A stretch of DNA of 14,485 nt. It comes from an uncultured Gammaproteobacteria bacterium. GTDB lineage: Bacteria; Pseudomonadota; Gammaproteobacteria; UBA9214. The stretch spans positions 1 through 14,485 of the forward strand of contig CAJQOV010000172.1 of the NCBI GenBank assembly GCA_905480065.1, written 5' to 3'. The translations under genes and the position numbers were made by a program. Below, piece after piece: positions 6,221-13,289 of this stretch. Position 1 is the stretch's first letter, and every line of letters starts with the position of its first letter. A model generated the notes under the pieces. The model searched no databases. It was not told the DNA's origin and saw only the letters and a list, made by a program, of their open reading frames with translations.

Positions 6221-6969
6221 CAGCCCTGTCCCCACTGCATGTTCTCGAGGTACTCGCGCAGCTGCCCGGCGGTACGGAATTTCTTCAGGATCAGGCTGCG
6301 CTTCAGGCCACGGCAAATCGCCTTGATCTCCGGCGGTTGCTTGTTATATTGGCGTATGCCACCGATCGCCTCGTACAGGATCTTCACCAGGTCTACCACG
6401 TCGTCACGGATGTTCTCGGGTTTCGGGCTTCCCCAGTGGAAAAAGTCCAGCAGCTTCAGGTCGAAGCCAAGGCCATAACGTTGCACCATGATGTTATCGG
6501 TGTGCAGGTCACCGTGATATTCCTTCATCTGGTGTATGCACTCGATACCGGATGCCAGCGCATGCAGCAGGTGCAGGGCGGGATAGGCGGGTAACCGCTT
6601 GCCGGGCTGGCGCGCAAGAAATTCCGACAACAGTACGCCCTCGACAAAATCAGACACCAGCAGGGTTATCGGCTGCTTGTGGTAAATGATGGTCTCGTGG
6701 GTGTGATACTGGATGGCAATCGGGCAATGACGCAGCTTGTGCAGCTTGCGCGCATAGAAGTTGACCATCTTGTCGCCGGGATTGCGCTGCGGGTAGAACA
6801 TCTTCACGGCGCGTTCGATCTGGGTGCGATGTTCACGTACCAGGAACACCTCGCCTTCCCAACCCCGACCGAGCAGCTTGATGACCTCGTACTTGCGCGC
6901 CAGCACCCGGCCAGGCTGGATATCGAAGCGGTCGATGGCCTGACTGCGGGGCAGCTGCGATTTCTTCAT
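6220..6969 (-). CDS. Small eukaryotic-like protein kinase
   Basis: The 249-aa protein consists of little more than a kinase domain. Motifs in order are a glycine loop LLGRGWEGEVFLV (32-44), Lys56 in AVKMF, the catalytic loop HGDLHTDNIMV (Asp154, Asn159; HGD instead of HRD) and the magnesium motif LLDFFHWG (Asp175; DFF instead of DFG). These essential residues are all present, so activity is likely. It lacks a transmembrane segment and PASTA or other sensor domain. The start is uncertain: ATG 6969 (MKKSQLPR) is used, but ATG 6981 and GTG 6996 are in frame and none has a strong ribosome-binding site. The PP2C gene overlaps its stop. The substrate is unknown; the upstream membrane protein is the obvious candidate. 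Confidence 0.88.
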   Translation of the reverse strand: MKKSQLPRSQAIDRFDIQPGRVLARKYEVIKLLGRGWEGEVFLVREHRTQIERAVKMFYPQRNPGDKMVNFYARKLHKLRHCPIAIQYHTHETIIYHKQPITLLVSDFVEGVLLSEFLARQPGKRLPAYPALHLLHALASGIECIHQMKEYHGDLHTDNIMVQRYGLGFDLKLLDFFHWGSPKPENIRDDVVDLVKILYEAIGGIRQYNKQPPEIKAICRGLKRSLILKKFRTAGQLREYLENMQWGQG

Positions 6970-7039
6970 AGGGTCAAGCATAACGCCGCGGTGCACGGGT
7001 GACCAGCCATCCGTCCAGCTTCATGCGCAGCCCTGTCTG

Positions 7040-8731
7040 CTAACCTTCCTTGTAGCGGTTGGTGTTGAACTTGCGATCCAGCAGCTGATAAATCTCGGCG
7101 ACGGTGCGCGGCTTTTTGTCGCGCTTGTGAAAAATATTGCGATTGCGCTGCGCCGGGCCCGGGAAAATATCGCCGGCGATCTGGTCCGGGTTTTTCTCCA
7201 GCGCCTTCAAAAAGGAAACGGCGCCCGAGTTACCGAAGAAATGAGTCAGGTACAGATCGGTGCGGCGCGGCTCACGCTCCAGCGTGTCATGCAGGCGCTT
7301 CCGGCTGTCACGCACCTGTTCTGCGGCCAGCAAGGCGGCATAATGCGGTTTGAAACGCAGCCCCAGTGCGCGCTCCTGCAATTCAGCATCGGCGATGCGG
7401 GGCTGCAGGATTCCGTTGTCGTCCTCCGCGTACTCGATACGGGCTACCATCGCCCCAAGCGCATAGCGATCGCCGTACAACTTCAGCGCATCCAGCCAGG
7501 ACTCTGCCTTGAACTGGTACAAACCGCTCGCCGTGGATGTCTTCGCCGTGGCAAGCGGGTTGAAGCTACTCTCGATCGAGGCCAGTTCCATCAGGTAGGA
7601 AAACTCTACCCCGGTGCGCACACTGGCCAGCCGGATTGCCGCCACCACCCCGCTGTCCAGCTTGTATTTGTCGGCGTCTTGGCGCGCCAGCACGGCAAAA
7701 TCGTGCAGCATCTGATGCAGTTTCCCGGTGCTGGCCGATTCCTGCCGGTACAACACACGAAATTTCTCCAGGGCCCGGGCCGCTTCCTGCGCATCCGGCG
7801 ATGCCGCCGGCACGAACCCCAGCATATGCAGATCGACCAGGGACTGATCGTCAAGTAGCGGCGGTTGCTGCCCGACAAACGGATGATCTTCCCCTGCTGC
7901 CGGAGTCGACGGCTCGGTACGCTGCACCATCGCGTAGTCGTCCGCCCCCGGCACTGCCGGCATACCCGCATGGTCAGCACCATCCTTGACGTCGGGCGGT
8001 AACAGTCCGGTATCCGGCAACGGATCCTGCGGGATACGTTCCAGGGCCCTGGTCAATTTCTCCAGCAATTCTTCATGGGTACGAAAGTGCGCCTGCATCA
8101 GCAGTTGCAGCTCGCTGATACCCGTGCTGATGCCGCTCACGTTCAGCTGCCTGTCACGCGAATCCTGCAACACCAGCGCAGTTACCAGCGCACCGGACAG
8201 AAACAGCAAACCGGCAACTACCGACATTTGCAAGGCCGACAAGCGGGGCCGCACCTGTTCCTGCAATGATTTCAGCAACTCGTGACTGACCTCGTGAAAG
8301 GTCCGCGCCATGTCCGCCTGCAGCGACAGCAGGCTCTTCTGCTCGGATTGCATGCGTTGCAGTACATCACGGGTCAGGTACAGGTTGGACTCATGCTGCT
8401 GGCGTGCATCTTCCAGCTGCGCCTCGAGTGAGCGCATGCGCTGCTCGGTCTGTTCCTGGCGCTGGCTGGCCTGCTGCAGCTTCGCCTCCAGCAACTGCGA
8501 TTGATTGCGGGCACTATCACGGTCAACTTCGATATGGTCGATCTGCAGTTGCAGGGCTGCAATCTGCTGGTGATCGGTGTCGCGCGTGCGGGCGTATTCC
8601 TCACGCACCTGGCTCAGCTCCGCGCTTACCTGCGCATGCTCGGCCCGCACCTCATCCAGTTCCTGCCGCAGCGCGCGCGTACGCGGCAGTGAAAACTGCT
8701 TGATGGTCTGAAATGTATGCTGCCAGTCCAT
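7040..8731 (-). CDS. Coiled-coil membrane protein with lytic transglycosylase (SLT) domain
   Basis: This 563-aa protein has an N-terminal coiled coil (about 20-160, Glu/Gln/Leu-rich), one transmembrane helix (about 168-189, VVAGLLFLSGALVTALVL), a second short helical region (200-232), a Pro/Asp-rich linker (235-295) and a C-terminal SLT-type domain (about 360-515). The SLT signature is ELASIESSFNP with the catalytic-type Glu387, then ASGLYQFKAESW and LYLTHFFGNSGAVSFL. With no signal peptide before it, the coiled coil should be cytoplasmic and the muralytic domain periplasmic, where it would cleave peptidoglycan. The kinase gene follows about 70 nt downstream. The long cytoplasmic coiled coil could be where phosphorylation or partner binding occurs; this is inference. 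Confidence 0.85.
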   Translation of the reverse strand: MDWQHTFQTIKQFSLPRTRALRQELDEVRAEHAQVSAELSQVREEYARTRDTDHQQIAALQLQIDHIEVDRDSARNQSQLLEAKLQQASQRQEQTEQRMRSLEAQLEDARQQHESNLYLTRDVLQRMQSEQKSLLSLQADMARTFHEVSHELLKSLQEQVRPRLSALQMSVVAGLLFLSGALVTALVLQDSRDRQLNVSGISTGISELQLLMQAHFRTHEELLEKLTRALERIPQDPLPDTGLLPPDVKDGADHAGMPAVPGADDYAMVQRTEPSTPAAGEDHPFVGQQPPLLDDQSLVDLHMLGFVPAASPDAQEAARALEKFRVLYRQESASTGKLHQMLHDFAVLARQDADKYKLDSGVVAAIRLASVRTGVEFSYLMELASIESSFNPLATAKTSTASGLYQFKAESWLDALKLYGDRYALGAMVARIEYAEDDNGILQPRIADAELQERALGLRFKPHYAALLAAEQVRDSRKRLHDTLEREPRRTDLYLTHFFGNSGAVSFLKALEKNPDQIAGDIFPGPAQRNRNIFHKRDKKPRTVAEIYQLLDRKFNTNRYKEG

Positions 8732-8796
8732 GCGATCCAGTAACTTGTGAGTTATTGTTATTGCGCCGTGTGATTATTGTGTACCGCGCCAGTATA
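8732..8796 (-). promoter_or_regulatory. AT-rich leader with three TTATTG copies upstream of the SLT-protein gene
   Basis: The plus strand carries TTATTG at 8752-8757, 8758-8763 and 8774-8779 (CAATAA on the coding strand). A -10-like TATACT lies at 8796-8791 on the minus strand but has no good -35 at the right spacing, so the promoter call is weak. The repeats fall between this hexamer and the ATG, in the probable untranslated leader. Confidence 0.25.
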
Positions 8797-8866
8797 TCGC
8801 CATCCGGCCGGCAAACCAGCCCGCAACCTGTGGGCTGATTGCGCAATTCCCCGGTTATTCTGAGGG

Positions 8867-8923
8867 ATAGACCGCTTTTGGTCTATGCGACCTTGGTCGT
8901 AGTTCGCCTGGTTTTGGCGGACT
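8867..8923. repeat. Cluster of three abutting hairpins
   Basis: Three inverted repeats lie end to end. Hairpin 1: ATAGACC 8867-8873 with GGTCTAT 8880-8886 (7 bp, loop GCTTTT). Hairpin 2: GCGAC 8887-8891 with GTCGT 8896-8900 (5 bp including one G-U, loop CTTG). Hairpin 3: AGTTCGCC 8901-8908 with GGCGGACT 8916-8923 (8 bp with one G-U, loop TGGTTTT). No U-run follows on either strand, so this is not a standard terminator. It lies 31 nt beyond the stop of the inositol-phosphatase-family gene and over 130 nt upstream of the SLT gene. It may be an extragenic palindromic element, a 3'-end stabiliser or a structured RNA. Confidence 0.6.
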
Positions 8924-8954
8924 CTCGCGCTTTACTAACAGCAGCTTACCTGCA

Positions 8955-9749
8955 CTATTGAAGGTTAATCCCGAGCCATGCGGTCCAGGCTTCATACAGG
9001 TCGCGATCCACTGCGGCGACGGAAGAACGCGGCGTCAGCGCCTGGGTGAACACCGGCTCGCCGTCGAGGGTACAGGCCAGTCCTCCGGCCTGCTGAAAAA
9101 TCAGCTGCCCGGCGGCATAGTCCCAGATATTTGACCGGCCATGCAGGTACACATGGCTGCGCGAGCAGGCCAGCCAGCACCAGTCCAGCGCGACCGAGCC
9201 GAAGCTGCGTTGCGAGGCATAGGGAATTTCCCGTACCAGGCGCATGGCCAGCGCCGGCTCCAGTCGTTTGAAGTCAATCATTGCAGTTGCCTGGCGTAAC
9301 CGGAGGCGCGACGGTTCGAGTTGCAGAGGCTCGCCGTTGCGCATGGCGCCCTGCCCGTCCATGGCGCTGAAACACTCGTCGCGCAGCGGGTCATAAACCA
9401 GCCCGAGTTGTACCTTGCCCGCATGGAGCAAGGCCAGCGACACGCAGAAATACGGGATACCGGTGGCAAAATTACTGGTGCCATCCAGCGGATCGAGACA
9501 CCACACCGGCCGTTCCGAGCCAATCAGCCGCTGCTGTTCCGCGGCCGGCATTTCCTCGCCGAGAAACACGGTATCCGGCCACTGCCGCAACAATGCACTC
9601 GCGACGCGTTCCTGCATGGCAAGATCTGCCTCGGTCAGAATGCTGCCATCGGACTTGCGGGTGCGCGTCACCTGGTTGAATCGCGGCAACAACTCGGCAC
9701 GTGCCGCAGCAATAATCAGTTCCTGCAACGCAGCCATCCCGGGTTTCAT
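8955..9749 (-). CDS. Inositol monophosphatase family protein
   Basis: The 264-aa protein belongs to the lithium-sensitive, Mg-dependent sugar-phosphate phosphatase family. Motifs are FLGEE (Glu65), LDPLDGTSNF (Asp86, Asp89, with Thr91) and SNIWDYAAGQLI (Asp210), which together supply the metal-binding residues. Length is normal for the family. The family covers inositol-1-phosphatase, CysQ-type nucleotidase, fructose-1,6-bisphosphatase and histidinol phosphatase; the substrate here cannot be decided by eye. ATG 9749 is used, with ATG 9737 (MAALQEL) possible; neither has a strong ribosome-binding site. It is a lone minus-strand gene with 205 nt or more on either side. Confidence 0.92.
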   Translation of the reverse strand: MKPGMAALQELIIAAARAELLPRFNQVTRTRKSDGSILTEADLAMQERVASALLRQWPDTVFLGEEMPAAEQQRLIGSERPVWCLDPLDGTSNFATGIPYFCVSLALLHAGKVQLGLVYDPLRDECFSAMDGQGAMRNGEPLQLEPSRLRLRQATAMIDFKRLEPALAMRLVREIPYASQRSFGSVALDWCWLACSRSHVYLHGRSNIWDYAAGQLIFQQAGGLACTLDGEPVFTQALTPRSSVAAVDRDLYEAWTAWLGINLQ

Positions 9750-9931
9750 GGTGCGGCGCCCATGGCTGGGCTGAGTACAGTTGCACGGTGCACGATTTCA
9801 AGCATGGTAATGAACGCCTGGTTGTTCGGTTCACAATAATAACGGATTTTGCACGGCTTGCGGACCACGAGAGAAAAAGGAGATCAGTACCCGGTCATTG
9901 CTGTGATCGGGCAATACCACCCAACGCCGGA

Positions 9932-9960
9932 AAATAACAAGGGGTCTGTCGACCCCTTTG
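9932..9960 (-). terminator. Rho-independent terminator of the HAMP-protein gene
   Basis: An 8-bp perfect stem (AAGGGGTC 9939-9946, GACCCCTT 9951-9958, loop TGTC) is followed on the minus strand by GTTATTTT, a moderate U-rich tail. It lies about 35 nt past the stop of the minus-strand gene that ends at 9993. On the plus strand the tail is not T-rich. The rest of the 9750-9992 gap holds an 11-nt palindrome (TGCAC-G-GTGCA, 9782-9792) upstream of the inositol-phosphatase gene and nothing else I can name. Confidence 0.7.
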
Positions 9961-9992
9961 ATTGCTTCGATAGCGGTGAATCCGCGCCGTGA

Positions 9993-10472
9993 TTAATTTC
10001 TTTTTTCGAGCGCTTCTGCCAGGTCATTCAGGTCATCTGCCAGTTCCTGCAGGCCATCATGGGTCCGCAACTTGACGCGATGCGAATACAGCCCGTCTTG
10101 CAGGGCCCGGATGTGACGACGGATCGGAAGGGTCGGGCCAATCAGCCGATGGGTGAAGATGATCGTGACCGCCACTACCAGCGCAGCATAAACCACCAGC
10201 AGCAACGCGGACAGCAACTTGAACTCATGCGCCTGCCGGGAAATCACCTCCTGCAGGTAATCCGGCTGGGTGCTGGTTGCCAGCATACTCATATAGGTCT
10301 GCTGGAAATACACATTGCCCAGCAACAGGCCAAGCAACAGGAACGCTATCGAGAGCAGCAGGATATAGAGGGGTAATTTCAGCTGGAATGCCGGTTTCAA
10401 CAGCAGGTTGCGGGCCTTGCGAAACTCGCTCAGACCGAGCACCCGGTACACAGCATGGATATAGTCAGACAC
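9993..10472 (-). CDS. Two-TM membrane protein ending in a HAMP domain
   Basis: The 159-aa protein has two membrane helices (about 34-57, PLYILLLSIAFLLLGLLLG, and about 86-108, SALLLVVYAALVVAVTII) around a short ~28-residue periplasmic loop, then a HAMP domain from GPTLPIRRHIRALQDG to LADDLNDLAEAL. HAMP domains relay conformational changes from membrane sensors to kinase, cyclase or methyl-accepting output modules, yet here the protein stops straight after HAMP. The frame begins with GTG 10472, preceded by GAGG about 10 nt upstream; a terminator follows its stop. Either the output partner is encoded elsewhere or HAMP itself is the interaction module. I do not recognise a named family member. 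Confidence 0.85.
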   Translation of the reverse strand: MSDYIHAVYRVLGLSEFRKARNLLLKPAFQLKLPLYILLLSIAFLLLGLLLGNVYFQQTYMSMLATSTQPDYLQEVISRQAHEFKLLSALLLVVYAALVVAVTIIFTHRLIGPTLPIRRHIRALQDGLYSHRVKLRTHDGLQELADDLNDLAEALEKRN

Positions 10473-10710
10473 GTAACCGCTACCTCTTCACAGGCCGACG
10501 CAGGACATGGCGAGCGACGGCAAATCGATTGATGTATAGCGGGTATCGTTCAATCTGCATAATGCTTTAGCACCCAGCCGTTCGCTGGCTGAATGACCGA
10601 TCCGGCTGCATGCTGCGCAGGTACCCCGTATGCGACTGCTGCGAACCCGCTCCCCGGTACAGCGCGAATCGACAGCTACGCTTTTGAACCTGCCTGCAAG
10701 GCAGTGCGGT
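10473..10710. other. Intergenic region with a short hairpin, no gene seen
   Basis: This 238-nt gap lies between the DUF2799 gene's stop and the HAMP-protein start, both on the minus strand. It holds two small stem-loops: CAGCC 10575-10579 with GGCTG 10587-10591, and CTGCC 10690-10694 with GGCAG 10700-10704. The second lies just past the DUF2799 stop, but no U-run follows on the minus strand, so it is a poor terminator. A TATACA (minus strand, around 10535) could be a -10 for the HAMP gene, without a matching -35. Confidence 0.3.
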
Positions 10711-11343
10711 TTATTTTATCAGCCGGTCCAGCATGGCTTGCTGATAGTCCAGGTCCAGCTCCAGCTCGCTGACCTCTTGCGCGAGTACGTCAATTTGTTC
10801 GTCGATTTCGTGAATTTCATACAGCAGCAGTACCCGCTGGTCGGCATGCAACCCATCCTGCACCAGATCGACAAGCTTGTCGTGCTTGTCCTGTTCCAGC
10901 GTATCCATGGCATGCCTGCGCTTGTAGATTTGTGAATTGGTCTGGTTCACCCTGGTCCGCGCCAGGTAGATGGCGCGACCATCCTGGTAAGCTGCCTGGA
11001 ATGCCGTCACGGTTTCATCAGGACAAACCGCATTCCAGCCCTTGCCGGACCGTCCCAGTCGAAACCCGTTCTCCGCCTTGCAGTATTCAACCAGGCCTTC
11101 GTTCCGCCCGGCCCGGTAGGCATCCAGGTCCGGCACAACCGCATGGCTGGCGCAGTCCTCGCGATACTCACCAACCGCCGCGGCAGACCTGCCCAACACA
11201 CCATCCTGATAACCCACCAGGCGCCAGTCCGCCATCTGGCATTGATCGGCATTCATGGTGGCGCAGCCCTGTAACCAGGCCAGCAGGACCAGTCCTGCAA
11301 TCTGGCATGCCGCTTGCGGGTAAGACCGGGGATAACACCTCAT
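10711..11343 (-). CDS. DUF2799-family lipoprotein
   Basis: The 210-aa precursor has a hydrophobic signal ending in the lipobox LQGC, with Cys27 as the likely lipid anchor. Residues 33-110 follow the DUF2799 pattern: QMADWRLVGYQDGVLG, then a conserved-type cysteine in REDCASH, DAYRAGRNEGLVEYC and a further cysteine in NAVCPDE. The four cysteines could form disulfides in the periplasm. The last 60 residues are a charged helix, probably a coiled coil (EIHEIDEQIDVLAQEVSELE). AAGGAAT lies about 6 nt before the ATG. It is divergent from the oxidoreductase gene across 144 nt. The family has no established function. Confidence 0.85.
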   Translation of the reverse strand: MRCYPRSYPQAACQIAGLVLLAWLQGCATMNADQCQMADWRLVGYQDGVLGRSAAAVGEYREDCASHAVVPDLDAYRAGRNEGLVEYCKAENGFRLGRSGKGWNAVCPDETVTAFQAAYQDGRAIYLARTRVNQTNSQIYKRRHAMDTLEQDKHDKLVDLVQDGLHADQRVLLLYEIHEIDEQIDVLAQEVSELELDLDYQQAMLDRLIK

Positions 11344-11428
11344 GCTCGATTCCTTGTTAGCGATTCATTACACGAGAGTAACGGCCCTCCGGCTCAAAAC
11401 CGCATGAAGCCGGTCACAGTCCAGGGTG

Positions 11429-11457
11429 TTGGCCGTACCAAACCGCAGCCGTAGGAT
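11429..11457 (+). promoter_or_regulatory. Possible promoter of the quinone-oxidoreductase-like gene
   Basis: TTGGCC (11429-11434) and TAGGAT (11452-11457) are 17 nt apart and fit the sigma-70 pattern moderately. The predicted start lies about 24 nt before ATG 11488. It is in the 144-nt divergent gap shared with the DUF2799 gene. Confidence 0.35.
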
Positions 11458-11487
11458 TGTGTGTCTGCGCATGTTATAAAGCCGCTT

Positions 11488-12489
11488 ATGCAAGCCATCC
11501 TGATGACCGCAACCGGCCCCGCGCACGAAGTCCTGCAAGCGGCCGATGTCCCCATGCCCGAGATTACCGGGCCTACGCAAATCCGCGTACAACTCAAGGC
11601 GGCCGGGGTAAACCCGATCGACACCAAGCTGCGCAGTCGCGGCGTACTTTATCCCGATGCACTGCCGGCCATCCTCGGTTGCGATGGCGCCGGTGTGGTT
11701 ACGGATTGCGGCAGCGCGGTAACCCGGTTCCGGGTTGGCGATGAAGTCTGGTTCTGTCACGGCGGACTGGGAGGAGCACCAGGCAGCTATGCGCAGTACA
11801 AGGTGCTGGATGAAAAAGATGCCGAACGAAAACCGGAGAGTCTCGGTTGCGCCGAAGCCGCCGCGCTGCCACTGGTCCTGATCACGGCCTGGGAGGCGCT
11901 GTTCGATCGTGCCCGCCTCGGCGCCGGGCAAAGTGTACTGATCCATGCCGGCGCCGGTGGCGTTGGCCATGTCGCCATCCAGCTTGCTGCATCTGCCGGG
12001 GCGCGGATTGCCACCACCGCCAGCGAGGGCAAGGCAAACCTGGCCGGCACGCTGGGTGCCGAACGCGTAATCCTCTACCAGCAGGAGGATTTCGTCGCGG
12101 CGGTACAGGACTGGACCGGGGGTACAGGTGCGGACGTGGTGCTCGACACGGTCGGTGGCGACGTGTTTCAAAACAGCCTGGCCGCGGCCTGCGTGTACGG
12201 GCAGGTCGTGACGCTACTGGAACCCGGCACCGGTATCAGCTGGAAGGAAGCGCGCAACCGCAATCTCTCGGTAAGCTTCGCCCTGATGTTGACACCCATG
12301 TTGCAGGACCTGCCCGCGGCCCGGCGACACCAGGGCGAAATCCTGCGTCAGTGCGCCATCCTGATCGACAGCGGCCGGATCAAACCGGTGGTTTCGGAAG
12401 TCCTGCCGCTCGCCGCGGCCGCCACCGCCCATGAGCGCATCGAAGCAGGCCACGTGACCGGCAAGATCGTGTTGTCGATCAATCCCTGA
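11488..12489 (+). CDS. Quinone oxidoreductase-like MDR (zinc-type dehydrogenase superfamily) enzyme
   Basis: The 333-aa protein has the two-domain medium-chain dehydrogenase/reductase fold: an N-terminal GroES-like part (AAGVNPIDTKLRSRG, 38-52; LGCDGAGVV, 63-71; RVGDEVWF) and an NAD(P)H-binding Rossmann part with HAGAGGVGHVAIQLAA (153-168), then VVLDTVGGDVF. The usual structural-zinc cysteine cluster is absent, as in zinc-free quinone oxidoreductases, which reduce quinones or activated alkenes with NADPH. I chose ATG 11488 (MQAILMTATG) because family members begin this way; an in-frame GTG at 11461 would add nine residues. It converges with a 2OG oxygenase gene 19 nt away. The substrate cannot be assigned. 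Confidence 0.92.
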   Translation: MQAILMTATGPAHEVLQAADVPMPEITGPTQIRVQLKAAGVNPIDTKLRSRGVLYPDALPAILGCDGAGVVTDCGSAVTRFRVGDEVWFCHGGLGGAPGSYAQYKVLDEKDAERKPESLGCAEAAALPLVLITAWEALFDRARLGAGQSVLIHAGAGGVGHVAIQLAASAGARIATTASEGKANLAGTLGAERVILYQQEDFVAAVQDWTGGTGADVVLDTVGGDVFQNSLAAACVYGQVVTLLEPGTGISWKEARNRNLSVSFALMLTPMLQDLPAARRHQGEILRQCAILIDSGRIKPVVSEVLPLAAAATAHERIEAGHVTGKIVLSINP

Positions 12490-12522
12490 GACCCGCTCGC
12501 GGCCCTGCTCAGCCGCGGGTCT
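12489..12522. terminator. Stem-loop between convergent genes, possible bidirectional terminator
   Basis: AGACCCGC (12489-12496) and GCGGGTCT (12515-12522) form a perfect 8-bp stem, with a CGG/CCG extension inside. It spans the stops of both convergent genes. There is no T-run on either side, so it could equally protect 3' ends or act with other factors. Confidence 0.35.
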
Positions 12523-13165
12523 TGAACCAGCCGGTGATGCTCATGCGGTGACGGGTTGCGGGCATCACCTCGTGCAGAAAGCGCGTACTCAGGAAGGTCA
12601 CCAGCTGACCACCCAGCGGCAGAATTTCCTGGTAATGGGCGTCATTGCGGGCGTCGGTATAGATACGCAGCTGGCCACCGTCCGCCGCTTGCCAGGCATC
12701 ATTCAGGTAGAGGATGCAGGACACGCTGCGGGTACCCATGTCGCGGAACTGGTCCAGGTGCTTGCGGTAGTAGGTACCTGGCGGGTACACCGCCAGGTGG
12801 GACTCGAATTCGACCAGCCCCAGATAGAGCGAACGGTTGATCGCTGCACGCAGGTATTCCAGGGCCGCAAGGTAATGCTGGTGAGCCGGTTCGCAGTGTA
12901 GCGGATCCAGCCAGCGCACCCAGTCGGTACGCACTGAAGTTTTCAGCTGCAGGCTGGCACCGCGACCAATCCCCGCAGGGCGAAAATCCCCGCGTTGCCA
13001 GTGCGCCTCCAGTTCATCCCGCGCCTGTGCCACCAGCGCTGGCGAGAGAAATTGCGGCGTCACACACCAGCCCTGCTCACCGAGTGAATCAGCAATCTGC
13101 GTGCACAACGAATCCACCCTGGCGTGCACACTGCAGGGTGCGGGTTCCGAATGATATACGGTCAT
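12509..13165 (-). CDS. 2-oxoglutarate/Fe(II)-dependent oxygenase, prolyl-hydroxylase-like
   Basis: The 218-aa protein carries the iron triad of the double-stranded beta-helix fold: His136 and Asp138 in YYRKHLDQF and His198 in STRFLHEVMP, with Arg207 in HRMSITGWF as the likely 2-oxoglutarate ligand. The stretch RSVSCILYLNDAWQAADGGQ is typical of the P4Hc/SM-20 group that hydroxylates proline or related residues in proteins. No signal peptide, so cytoplasmic. It lies between the oxidoreductase and an FMN reductase gene, the latter upstream on the same strand with 124 nt between. That gap repeats TCGATGCA twice but shows no clear promoter. The substrate is unknown. Confidence 0.9.
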   Translation of the reverse strand: MTVYHSEPAPCSVHARVDSLCTQIADSLGEQGWCVTPQFLSPALVAQARDELEAHWQRGDFRPAGIGRGASLQLKTSVRTDWVRWLDPLHCEPAHQHYLAALEYLRAAINRSLYLGLVEFESHLAVYPPGTYYRKHLDQFRDMGTRSVSCILYLNDAWQAADGGQLRIYTDARNDAHYQEILPLGGQLVTFLSTRFLHEVMPATRHRMSITGWFKTRG

Positions 13166-13289
13166 GAGGCTATAGCCCGAACCGGGCCGGTTTCGATGCA
13201 GGCAATTCTGCGCCGCGGATTATGCACCCGGTCGATGCAACACGCCATCCCTGCGCAAGCAACAGCTGCGAGGATGACCGACCAACGGG

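Noticed and set aside
5468..6478. A 336-codon plus-strand open frame opposite the phosphatase and kinase genes
   Set aside because: The minus strand has clear PP2C and kinase motifs in the same DNA; the plus-strand translation is rich in His, Arg and Gln with no recognisable motif.
5426..8731. Part of a type VI secretion locus (PpkA/PppA pair)
   Set aside because: No tss/tag or other secretion genes are present, and the kinase lacks the transmembrane and FHA-linked features expected there.
8867..8923. CRISPR repeats or a standard intrinsic terminator at the hairpin cluster
   Set aside because: The three units differ in sequence, have no spacers between them, and no U-run follows on either strand.
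9472..9834. A 120-codon minus-strand frame at the start of the inositol-phosphatase gene
   Set aside because: It is out of frame with the DPLDGT-containing protein and has no motif.
11368..12171. A 267-codon minus-strand open frame opposite the oxidoreductase gene
   Set aside because: It is antisense to an MDR enzyme with intact motifs and has no domain of its own; it is a shadow of GC-rich codon use.
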